Shown piece by piece: positions 22,000-32,600 of a stretch of 64,000 nucleotides of DNA. This stretch comes from Streptomyces sp. P9-A4 (lineage in GTDB: Bacteria > Actinomycetota > Actinomycetes > Streptomycetales > Streptomycetaceae). Below the pieces are notes generated by a model. It worked only from the letters and a program-made list of their open reading frames with translations, was not told where the DNA came from and made no database searches. A program made the position numbers and the translations under genes. The stretch lies in NCBI RefSeq assembly GCF_036634195.1, contig NZ_JAZIFY010000001.1, positions 6,582,501 through 6,646,500 of the forward strand, read 5' to 3'. Numbering within the stretch: the stretch's first letter is position 1; each line of letters begins with the position of its first letter.

Positions 22000-23681
22000 T
22001 CGGCCACCTCCGCCTTCCGGGCAGTCCGTCGTGGTTCGAGTTGCGGCAGCCGGCCCAGCTTCCCGGGGTGCCAGGGTTCGGTCCCCTCGCTCGGCCAGGC
22101 CCGGAACTCCTGGCCGAGCTCGGCGCAGAGGTACTGGACGGCGTACCGGCCGCTGGTGGCCGCCCGGATCAGGCCGCCCATGCCGGTCCACTGCCCGGCC
22201 ATCGAGAAACCGCTCAGGCCCGGCAGCCGCATCCGGTCCCGGTTGACCAGCGCGGTCGACACGTCGTCGGCCTCGGAGAACGCCTTCCAGGCCAGGATGC
22301 TCCCGTAGGTGTTGCCGGTGTAGCGCTCCGTGGTGGCCGGGGTGGCCACGTCGACGAGCTCGATCCGCTCGTCGATGCCCGGGTGCCGTTCGGCCAGGAA
22401 CCGGCGGAGGAAGTCGACGACCTGCTGTTTGCGCGCCCGGTACGCCCGGCGGTCGGCGCCGCGCAGCTCCTGCCAGGACCGGTGGTCGGTGAAGTAGGTG
22501 CAGTGCAGCACCGACTTCCCGGCCGGCGCGAAGCCGGTGCTGTAGCCCGAACGCTGCTGGACCACCAGACTGTGCTGCAGGCAGCCCGGCAGAGCGGCGC
22601 CCTGCTCCGCGCCGAGCAGGTAGGTGGTGCTGTGCGGCTCACCGGCGGGCAGGGGGCCGTCCAGGCCGACGAACGCGGAGACCACCGCCGGGTACAGGTT
22701 GTCCGGAGTGTCCAGCAGCTCGCGGTAGAGGCGGTCGGTACGCGGGCTGGTCCACCGCCCGTCAAGCAGCCGGTCCAGGACCGTCGGGCCGTCGCAGGCG
22801 GCGATCACGTGGTCGGCGAAGTGCTCCTGCCCGTCGCGGAGCCGTACGCCGATGGCACGCCCGTCCTCGACGAGGATGCGTTCCACCCGGGAGCGGTAGC
22901 CGACGTGCCCGCCGAGGCCGGCGTAGCGCTCCTCGACCGAACGGGCCAGCCCGAGCGAACCGCCCTCCGGGAAGCCCGCGTTGCCGTTGTACGCACAGGA
23001 CATGGTGAAGAGGTAGGGGAGCAGCGGGAAGCCGGTGAGCTCCTGCAGGAACATGTTCGGGAAGGCCCGCCGCAGTAACGGGTCCTCGAAGCGGTCCGCG
23101 AAGCGGCGCATGGGGGTGGCCGCGGTCCGCCAGTACAGACGGAACGCGGGCAGGATGCCGAGCAGCGTCCCGGCCTTCTCCGCCGCGGACTTCAGCGGCG
23201 GCGGCTTCAGCTCCCAGCGTGGGTCGAGGGCGGCGAAGCGCCGGAGGTCCCGGCAGAACGAGCGGATCAGCCGGGCGTCGGCGGGCGAGACCTCCAGCAG
23301 GTGCTGCTGGAGCCGGTCGGGGTCGTTGTAGAAGGTGACGGATCTGCCGTGCTCGTCGACGACCCGGTTGAACTGGTCGAACGAGGTGATCCGCTTGCCG
23401 TCCAGCGCGCCGAGCTCGCGCCAGACGTCGTTCGCCCCGGTGCCGGGGGCGGTGCCGATCAGCCAGTCGATGCAGTAGTCGAAGAGGTAGCCCTGCCGGG
23501 CCCAGGCGGTACAGCAGCCGCCGGGCAGGACGTGCTTCTCGAAGATGCGGCTCTCCAGCCCGCTCATCTGCGCGTAGCAGCCGGCGGCCAGGCCCGACAT
23601 GCCCGCGCCGATGATGATGACGCGCGGCCGTCCGCCAGGAGGCCGGGCGCTCCAACGGGGGCCGGTGTCACGCGCCGCCAT
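21996..23681 (-). CDS. ftdC: Phytoene-dehydrogenase-like FAD oxidoreductase (PTM, first copy)
   Basis: A 561-aa flavoprotein with the FAD motif VIIIGAGMSGLAAGCYAQMS and the C-terminal stretch FSMAGQWTGMGGLIRAATSG. It belongs to the CrtI-like family and, with the following paralogue, should catalyse the cyclisations that build the PTM carbocycle. I chose the ATG with GGAGG eight bases upstream. A GTG nine bases earlier is possible. The gene overlaps the 3' end of the PKS-NRPS gene by 14 bases, which fits an uninterrupted operon. Confidence 0.8.
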   Translation of the reverse strand: MAARDTGPRWSARPPGGRPRVIIIGAGMSGLAAGCYAQMSGLESRIFEKHVLPGGCCTAWARQGYLFDYCIDWLIGTAPGTGANDVWRELGALDGKRITSFDQFNRVVDEHGRSVTFYNDPDRLQQHLLEVSPADARLIRSFCRDLRRFAALDPRWELKPPPLKSAAEKAGTLLGILPAFRLYWRTAATPMRRFADRFEDPLLRRAFPNMFLQELTGFPLLPYLFTMSCAYNGNAGFPEGGSLGLARSVEERYAGLGGHVGYRSRVERILVEDGRAIGVRLRDGQEHFADHVIAACDGPTVLDRLLDGRWTSPRTDRLYRELLDTPDNLYPAVVSAFVGLDGPLPAGEPHSTTYLLGAEQGAALPGCLQHSLVVQQRSGYSTGFAPAGKSVLHCTYFTDHRSWQELRGADRRAYRARKQQVVDFLRRFLAERHPGIDERIELVDVATPATTERYTGNTYGSILAWKAFSEADDVSTALVNRDRMRLPGLSGFSMAGQWTGMGGLIRAATSGRYAVQYLCAELGQEFRAWPSEGTEPWHPGKLGRLPQLEPRRTARKAEVAE

Positions 23682-26600
23682 GCGGGGCACCTCCCGCCAG
23701 CAGGGTGCGGGCCAGCTCGGCGTTGCGGTCCAGGAACGCGCCGTCGAGCATCTCGGCGTGCCGCCCGTGGCCCTGGAGGAGCGTGCAGCCGGCGGTGGAG
23801 GCGCTGTGCCAGCTTCCGGGCTCGCCCGCCGCGAAGTGGCGCAGCTTGTCCTGGTCGGAGATCACCACGATCGGGGCGCGGAGCACGCCCAGGGCGGGAT
23901 GGGCACCGCAGTGGGCGAGGTACTCCCGGGCCTGTTCGAGGGTCTCCCGGGCGACGATCTCGGACCCGGTGTGCCGGTGCAGGTGCCCGGCCAGCTCCTG
24001 CTCGAACTCGGCCAGGTGCTCCTCGCCGAGGGTGACGGCCTCGGTGATCCGGTACGAGTCCATGATGACCACGGTGCTCACCGTCCGGCCCCGCCGCTCC
24101 AGCTCCTCGGCGATCTCGAAGGCGAGGTTGCCGCCGAGCGAGTAGCCGAACAGGATGTACGGTCCGCCCGGGTGCAGCTCCTCGGCCAGATCCGCGTAGC
24201 GGGCGGCCTTGTCCGTGCCGGAGAGGTAGTTGAACGCGGCGAAGCGGTGGTCGGGGATCAGGGCCGCGAGCTGCCGGTAGACCAGCCCGTGGCCGCCCGC
24301 CGGTGGCAGGCAGAAGACCGTCCTGGTCCGGTCCGCGCCGGGGTTGAACCACAGGTACGGCTCCGCGCCGGGGAGCCGTCCGGTGACGACGTCCTCCAGG
24401 GTGCGGGCCATGCCGTGCAGGGTGCTGGTCCGGAACAGCCGGCCGACCGGGACGGCGGCGTTGAACTCGGTCCGGAGGTGGTGGATCAGCTCGATCAGCT
24501 TGATCGAGCTGCCGCCCGCCTCGAAGAAGTCGTCCCGCAGACCGGGCTGTTCGAGCCCGAGCAGGGCCTGCCAGTGCGCGGCCATCCGCTGCTCGTACAG
24601 CGTCACCGGCGGCTCGTGCCGGTCCGGTCCGGCCTCGGCGCGGGGTTCCGGAAGCGCGGCGAGGTCGACCTTGCCGTTCGCGGTGAGCGGCAGGGCCGGC
24701 AGTTCGGTGAAGTGCGCGGGGATCAGGTACGTGGGCAGCTGCTCCGCGAGGTGGCGGCGCAGCTCCCGCGCGTCGAGACCGGCGCCCTCAACGGGTACGC
24801 AGTAGGCGCACAGCAGGTTCTCGCCGCTCTCGTCCCGCCGCACCGTGACGCACACCTGGGCGAGCTCGGGCCGGGCGGCCAGCCGGGCCTCGATCTCGCC
24901 GGTCTCGATCCGGTGGCCGCGGACCTTGACCTGGCCGTCGGCCCGGCCGAGGAGGTGCAGCACACCGTCGGCATCCCAGTGACCGAGGTCGCCCGTCCGG
25001 TACAGCCGCACGGGATCGCGGTCCGGCGTGAGGGTGACGAACCGCTCGGCCGTCCGCTCAGGTTCGCCGAGATACCCGGTGGCGACCCCGGCGCCGCCGA
25101 TCCACAACTCGCCTGCCACGCCCGGCGGTACGGGCTCGCCGTGCCGGTCGAGGACGTACACCTCGCTGTTGGGCAGCGGCCGGCCGACCGGCACCATCCG
25201 GCCCGCCTCCAGGTGACCGGCCGGACCCTCGAAGCAGGCGCTGTCGATGGTCCCCTCGGTGAGACCGTAGGAGTTCACCACCCGCGTCGCCGGACCGCAG
25301 ACGGCGATGAGCCGCTGGTGCTCGCCCGCCTTCCACGCGTCCGAGCCGACGATCAGCAGCCGCATGAAGTCCAGGCTCAGACCCTCCCGCTCGCAGTACG
25401 CCAGCAGGCCGCGCGCCACGGACGGGACGAACTCGCCGCAGTCGACGCCCTCGGACCGCATGGTCCGGTACAGCCGTGCGGTGTCGAACAGCAGGTCGCG
25501 GTCGACCAGGACCAGGGTGCCGCCGGAGCACAGGGCCCGGACCACGTCTCCGGTGAAGACGTCGAAGGAGACGCCCGCCATCTGCAGGTGGACCCGGGCC
25601 TCGGTGTCCAGCCGGTACTCCGACTGCCAGGCCGCGAACACCGACGCGAGGTTGCGGTGGCTGACCTGGACGGCCTTGGGACGGCCGGTGGAACCGGAGG
25701 TGTGGATCACATACGCGGCCTGGTCGAGGCCCACGACGGGCTCCGGCCGGGCGTCGGCTTCGGGCCGGTCCAGCTCCTCGGGGGTCACCGGCCTGCCGGG
25801 CAGCCGGGACACACCGTCCTGGGGTTGATCGGTCACGACGAGCCGGGCACCGGCGTGGGTCATCAGCTCGGCCAGCCGCTCGGCCGGGTGGTCCGGATCC
25901 AGCGGCAGGTACGCGCCGCCGGCCCGGAGCACCGCCACCAGGGCGATCACCAGCTCCGGGGACTTGGCCAGGCGGAGCGCCACCACCGTGCCCTCGCCGA
26001 CGCCGAGTTCGCGCAGCGAGGCCGCCATGCGCCGGGAGCGGTGCTCCAGCTCCCGGTAGCCCAGGCGCCGCCCGCCGGGCACGGACACGGCGACCGCCTC
26101 CGGGTACTGGGCGGCGATCTTGCCGATCAGTTCGTGCACCGGGACGTCGTGGTCGATCCTCCGGGCGCCGCCGCTGAACTCCGTGAGGATCCGCTCCCGT
26201 TCCCCGGCGCCGAGCATCGGCAGCCGGCCGGCCGGGCGCTCGGCCGGTGCGCGGGTGAGCCCGTCGAGGAGGTTGCGGTAGTGGCCGGCCATCCGCCGGA
26301 CCGTCTCCGTGTCGAACAGGTCGGTGTTGTACTTGAGGACGCAGTGGAAGCGGCCGTCCGAACGGTCCTCGTAGGCGGACAGGGTGACATCGAACTGGCC
26401 CTCCTCCTCGGGGAGTTCGATGTACTCCAGCTCATAGCCGAAGCGTTCCGTGGCCACCTTGTGGGTGAGCAGGATGAACATCGCCTGGAAGACCGCCGAG
26501 CGGCTCGGGTCGTGCTGCAGGCCCAGCTGCTCGACCAGCAGTACGAACGGGTACTCCTGGTTGTCCAGCCCGCCGAGGACGGTGTCACGCACCCGTGAGA

Positions 26601-29600
26601 GCAGCTCGGGCACCGTCGGCTCGCCGGTCAGGCTGACGTGGAGGGGCAGGGGATTGACGAAGTAGCCGTAGACGGAGGCGAACTCCTCCTCGGTGCGGCC
26701 GGTGACGGGGCTGCCGACCACGATCTCGTCCTGCCCCGACCACCGGTGCAGCAGCAGGTAGTACGCGGTCAGCAGCACCACGTACACGGTGACGTTGTGC
26801 TCGCGGGCCAGCGCGTGCACCCGGGCGCTCAGCTCCTCGTCCAGCCGGAAGAACTCGGAGGCGCCGTTGTCGGTCTGCACCGGCGGGCGCGGCCGGTCGG
26901 TGGGCAGGTCGAGCACCGGCACCTCGTCCGGCAGATGACCGCGCCAGTAGTCCAGCATCCGCCGCGCCTCCGGCCCGGCCAGGAAGCGGTTCTGCCGGTT
27001 GAGGAAGTCGAGGTAGCGGGCCGCCACCGGGGCGAGCTCCACGGGCCGGCCCGTGCGCAGGCCGTGGTAGACCTCGAACAGCTCCTCGATGAACGTGAAG
27101 GTGGAGATCGCGTCCGAGACGATGTGGTGGACGGCCTTCATGATGACCCAGCGGTCCGGCCCGCGCCGGAACAGCCGCAGCCGGACCAGGGGATCGCGCT
27201 CCAGGTCGTACGGCCTGCGGTACTCCCCGACCAGCAGCGCGCGGATCTCCTCCCAGGGCCGGCCCTCGACGTCGAACAGGCGGGTGTCGGCGCGGACGTC
27301 GCTCCGGATGCGCTGCACGGGGCGGCCGGATTCGGTGGTGATGCTCGCCCGCAGGCTCGGGTGCCGCCCGATCAGGGTGCGGAATGCCTCGAACAGCAGC
27401 TCCGGGTCCAGTTCGGCACGGACCTCCACCGCGCCGCCGATGTTGTAGGCGAAACCGTCCGGGTTGAGCTGCCGCAGGAACCACAGGGCCTGCTGGTTGT
27501 GGGTGAGCGGGTGACAGTGCTCGTCGGTGAACAGCTCCACCGCCGTCTCCTGCGGCGCCCCGTCGGCCGACACCAGCTCGGCCAGTCCTTCGAGGAGTCG
27601 GTCGATCAGTTCACCGACCGGCCCGTTGCTGAGCAGGGCGACCACCGGCAGTGAGACACCCAGCTCGGTGTGGACCCGGGCCCGCAGCTCCATCGCGAGC
27701 AGCGAGTCGAGACCGAGCGAGCCGAGTCGGCTGTCCGCGTCGATCAGCTCCGGCCCCACCCGGAGCACGCCCGCGGCCAGCGCGGCGAAGTGCTCGGCGA
27801 CCAGCCGCGCGCGAGCCGTCGGGTCGGAGCCGCGGATGGTGTCGAGCAGGCTGCCGCCCTGCCCGGTCGGGGTGGCCCGCGCGGCGGCGGCCGCGAGGCC
27901 GGAGACCAGTCGCGGCGGCGTGGGGTACCAGGAGAGGAACACCGGCCAGTCCACCACGGTGGCGACGAGCAGCTGGGCCCGGTCCTGCCCGATCACCCGC
28001 TCCAGGACCGCCATCCCGGTGTCCGGGGCGAGCGAGCTCATCCCCCGGGCGTCCCGGTAGTGGGCGACCAGCCCGAGTTCCTCGATCATGCCGGTGGCCC
28101 AGGGCCCCCAGTCCAGGCTGAGCGCGGGCAGGCCTCGCGCACGACGGTGGTGGGCGAGCGCGTCCAGGAAGGCGTTGCCGGCGGCGTAGTTGACCTGACC
28201 GGCCGTGGTCAGCAGCGAGGCGACCGAGGCGAACAGGACGAAGTGCTCCACCGGCTCCTCTCGCAGCAGCCGGTGCAGGAGGTATCCGCCGTGCACCTTC
28301 GGCCCGTAGCCGGCGTCGAAGGCCGCACGGTCCAGCGACGGCAGCAGGACGTCCCGTACCTGCCCGGCGAGGTGGAACACGCCCCGTACCGGAGGCAGTC
28401 CACTGCTCCTCTGCTCGGCCAGCCAGCGTTCCATCGCCTCCTGGTCGGTCACGTCGACCGCGGCGACCAGCACCTCGGCACCCAGGGCTTCGAGCTCGCG
28501 AAGGAAGGCGACCCGCTGCCCGGCGGGGCTCCGCGGATCGAGCCCGTGCCACGCGCCGCGCTCGGGCACGGCGGTACGGCCGAGCAGGATCAGGCGCCGG
28601 GCCCCGCGCCGCACCAGGGTGCGGCAGAGCAGCCGCCCGAGCGCCCCGAACGCGCCCGTGACCAGGTAGCTGCCGTCCGTACGCAGCCGCAGTGGCAGCG
28701 GGCGGGTGAGACCGGCGGGCGGACGCAGCCGGCTGACGTGGCGGCGGACGCCACGCAGAGCGATCTCGTCCTCGCCGTCGTCGGCCGCCAGCTCGCGCAG
28801 CAGGGCTTCGGCTTCCGGCGATGACTGGGCGGGCGGGCTTGAGTCCGGTCGCCCAGTCGGTCCTGCGGTCGGATCGAGATCGATCAACTTACCTGCATGG
28901 GCGGTGAGTTCCTGCTGCCAAAGGACCCGGCCGATGCCCCAGGCGGACGCGCCGAACGGCTCCACCGGATCGCCCGGCCTGACGGCCTGGGTGCCCCGGG
29001 TGACGATGTGCAGCCGTCCGTCCGGTCGGGCCTCGGGCAGCACCTGGGCGAGCGGGACGAGCGAGAAGGCACCGATGGTGCCGATCTCGGCGAGGTCCCC
29101 GGCGGCGACGGCGTCGAGCGCCGGCAGGTCGAGGTTCCACAGATGGGCCACCGTCCGGAAGGACGGGTCGAGGTCCGCGAACAGGCTCCGCAGATCGGCG
29201 GCCGAGTCCGGCCGGACAGTCGCGTACGGTCCGCCGCTCCGGTAGGCGCGGCCGGGACGTACGAGCAGGCACTGCCCGCCACGGGCCCGCACCAGATCGG
29301 CCATCCGGTCGGCGAGGCCGCCCTCGTCGGCGAACAGCAGCAGGTCGGGTGCCCGCGTATCCGACGGGCCGACGGACGCCTCCCCTCCGGACCCCTCCGG
29401 TTCGGTCTCCTCCGACGCCAGTTCCTCCCAGCCGACCTCGGCCAGCCAGCCGTCGATGGTGCTCAGCTTCACCGCGGAGGCCACGCGATCCACCGCCGCC
29501 GCGCGGAAGCCGGTGATCCTGCCGATCGGGGTTCCGTCCTCGGCGTACAGGGCGAGATCGCCGATCAGCTCCTCGCCGTTCTCCTCGGTGACGGTGGCGT

Positions 29601-32600
29601 GCGCCCACAGCGGCCGGTCCCCGACCGGGTCCAGGCGCACCTCCTCGATCCCGACGGGCAGGCGGATGCCACCGGAACGCCCGCCGTCCGGCGACAGCGC
29701 GGTCAGCATGGTCTGGAAGCAGGCGTCCAGCAGCACCGGATGCGCGTGGCAGCCCGCCGCGTCGGCGCCGATCTCCGGGGTGGGGCGGATCAGGGCCAGC
29801 GCCTCGCCGGGCCCGGTCCACACCTCGTCGATGGCCTGGAAGGCCGGGCCGTAGTGATAGCCGAGCGCCGCCAGTTCTCCGTAGCAGGCGGCCCCGTCGA
29901 GACGGCGCCCACCGCGGGCACGCACGGACTCGGCGTCCAGCGGTCCCGCGACCCGGCACGGCTGGCCGGTGCGTACGACTCCGCTCGCGTGCACCGTGGG
30001 GTCCGCGGCTCCGGCTCCGGAGTCCGCGGGGGAGGCGATGGTGAACCTGGCCTCCTCCGGAGAGAAGGAGAGCTGTACGGTGGCGGACTCGCCCTCGGGC
30101 AGGAACAGGGCCCGGGAGAACTCCACGTCGGCCAGGGTCGCGAGATCGCCGCCGGTCATCGCGCGTACCGCTTGGGCGGCCATTTCCAGGTACCCGGCGG
30201 CCGGGAAGACCGTACTGCCCTCGATCCGGTGGTCGGCCAGGTACGCCAGGCGCTCGGTGTCCAGCTGGCTCTCCCAGGTCGGCTGGAGGGAGGCGGTGCG
30301 GCGGCCGAGCAGGGGGTGGTCGAGCAGGCCGAGGCGGATCTGCTCCACCGGGCGGGGTTCGACCCAGTATCGGTCCCGCTGCCACGGATAGCGGGGCAGC
30401 GGCACGGGCCGCCCCCCGGGCTGGAGCACCGTCCAGTCGACCTCGACGCCCAGGGTGTGGAGTTCGGCCAGGGAGCGGGCGAACCGCTCGGGTTCGTCCT
30501 CCCGGCGGCGGATCGAGGGCAGGGTCAGCCCGTCCGCGGCCCGGGCGTCCAGGCACTCCCGGATCGAGTGGCCGAGGACGGGGTGGGGGCCGAGCTCCAG
30601 GAACAGGGTGTAGCCGTCGTCGACGAGCCGGTCGATCGCGGAGCGGAACCGGACGGGCTGCCGGACGTTCTCCCACCAGTAGCCGGCGTCCAGTTCGGGT
30701 CCGAGCGCGCGTCCTTCCCGGGCCGTCAGGTACAGCGGGAGCCTCGCCGGACGCGGCTCGATCCCGGCCAGCGCCTCGTGCAGCTCGGCGCGGATCGGGT
30801 CCATCCGCACGCTGTGGTACGGCACTTCGACGTCGAGGAACCGCGTGAAGACCTGATCCCGGCCCAGCCGGTCGGCGAGCTCGCGGAGGGTGTCCGGGTC
30901 CCCGGAGAGCGTCACCGAGGCCGGGCTGTTGACGGCGGCCACCGACACCCGGTCCCGGTACGGGCGGACGAGCCGTTCGGCCTCCTCCTCGGGCAGGTTC
31001 GCCGCCAGCATGGCGCCCGTGCCGGCGAGCCGCTGCTGGAGGCTGCTGCGTCCCAGCGCCACCCGGACAGCGTCCTCGAGCCCGTACACCCCGGCCCGGT
31101 GGAAGGCCGCGATCTCGCCGGTGCTGTGTCCCACCACCGCGTCGGGCCGCACCCCGTAGTGCTCCCAGAGTGCCGCAAGACCCGACTGGACCGCGAAGTT
31201 GGCAGGCTGGGCGAGCCAGGTCTCAGCCATCCGTGACTCCGGCTCGGGCCTGGTCAGTTCGTCGAGCAGCGACCAGCCGGCCTGGCGGCGGATCTCCCGG
31301 TCGCAGCGCTCCACCGCCTCCCGGTAGACCGGCTCCGCGTCGAGCAGTTGGCGTCCCATGCCCCACCACTGCGGCCCCATGCCGGTGAACACCCAGACCA
31401 GCCGCCGCTGCCCGGCGTCCCGCCGGCGGCCCCGTACCGCCCGGGGGTGCGGCTCGCCGCGCTCGCAGGCGGCCAGCGCCTCGTCCAGGGACTCGCGGGA
31501 GGAGTGGACGATCGCCAGCTGTTCCTCGAACCGCTGGCGGCGGTGCGCGAGCGTGTGCCCGAGGTCCGTGAGCGACACCCCCGTGGCGAGTTCCCGCCGG
31601 ATGCCGCCCGCGAGTTCCGCCAGCCCGGCCGCGTGGCGGGCACTCAGCGGAAGCACGGAGAGGGGCGGCGGCTGGTCCGCCGCACTCCCCTCACCTTGCG
31701 GGATCGGTGGTGCCTCCTCCAGCAGGACGTGTGCGTTGGTGCCGCCGAAGCCGAAGGAGTTGACGCCCGCCCGGGCGGGACCTTCGTGCTCCGGCCAGTC
31801 GACCGCCGCGGTCGGGATCTCGAACGGCAGCGTGGCGAAGTCGATGGCGGGGTTGGGGCGTTCCAGGTTGAGGTGCGGCGGGATGCGGCGGTGCCGGAGG
31901 GCGAGCGCCGTCTTGATCAGTCCGGCCACTCCGGCCGCGGACTCCGTGTGCCCGATGTTGGTCTTGACCGAGCCGACGTAGCAGCGGGCCCCCGGTGGTC
32001 GGCCGATCGCCAGCACCCGGCCGAGTGCCTCGGCCTCGATCGGGTCGCCGACGGGGGTGGAGGTGCCGTGCGCCTCGACGTACTGGAGGCTGCCGGGTGC
32101 GACCCCCGCCTCGGCGCACACCCGCTCGATCAGCGTGGCCTGGGCGTCCGCGCTGGGCACGGTGATGCCGTTGGTCCGCCCGTCCTGGTTGACGCCGCTG
32201 CCGATCACCACCGCGTGGACGGGGTCGCCGTCGCGCAGGGCGTCCGACAGGCGCTTGAGGACCACCACACCGACGCCCTCGGCTCGTACGTAGCCGTCGG
32301 CGGAGGCGTCGAAGGCACGCGAGCGCCCGTCGGGGGAGAGGAAGCCGCCCTTGGTCTCGGCGATCGTGTACTGCGGTGCCAGGTGCAGCAGGGTGCCTCC
32401 GGCCAGGGCCAGTTCGCTCTCGCCGCGCAGCAGGCTCTGACAGGCCAGGTGGACCGCGACCAGGGAGGAACTGCACGCCGTGTCGATCGAGAGGCTGGGG
32501 CCGCGGAAGTCGAGGCAGTGCGAGATGCGGTTCGACACCATCGTCATCATGGTGCCGGTGGCGGTGTGGGCGGCCAGCGTCTCGAAGCCGAGGTCGGCGA

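Noticed and set aside
23599..26598. Long plus-strand frame opposite the PKS-NRPS
   Set aside because: It is a shadow of the megasynthase; the minus strand has all catalytic motifs.
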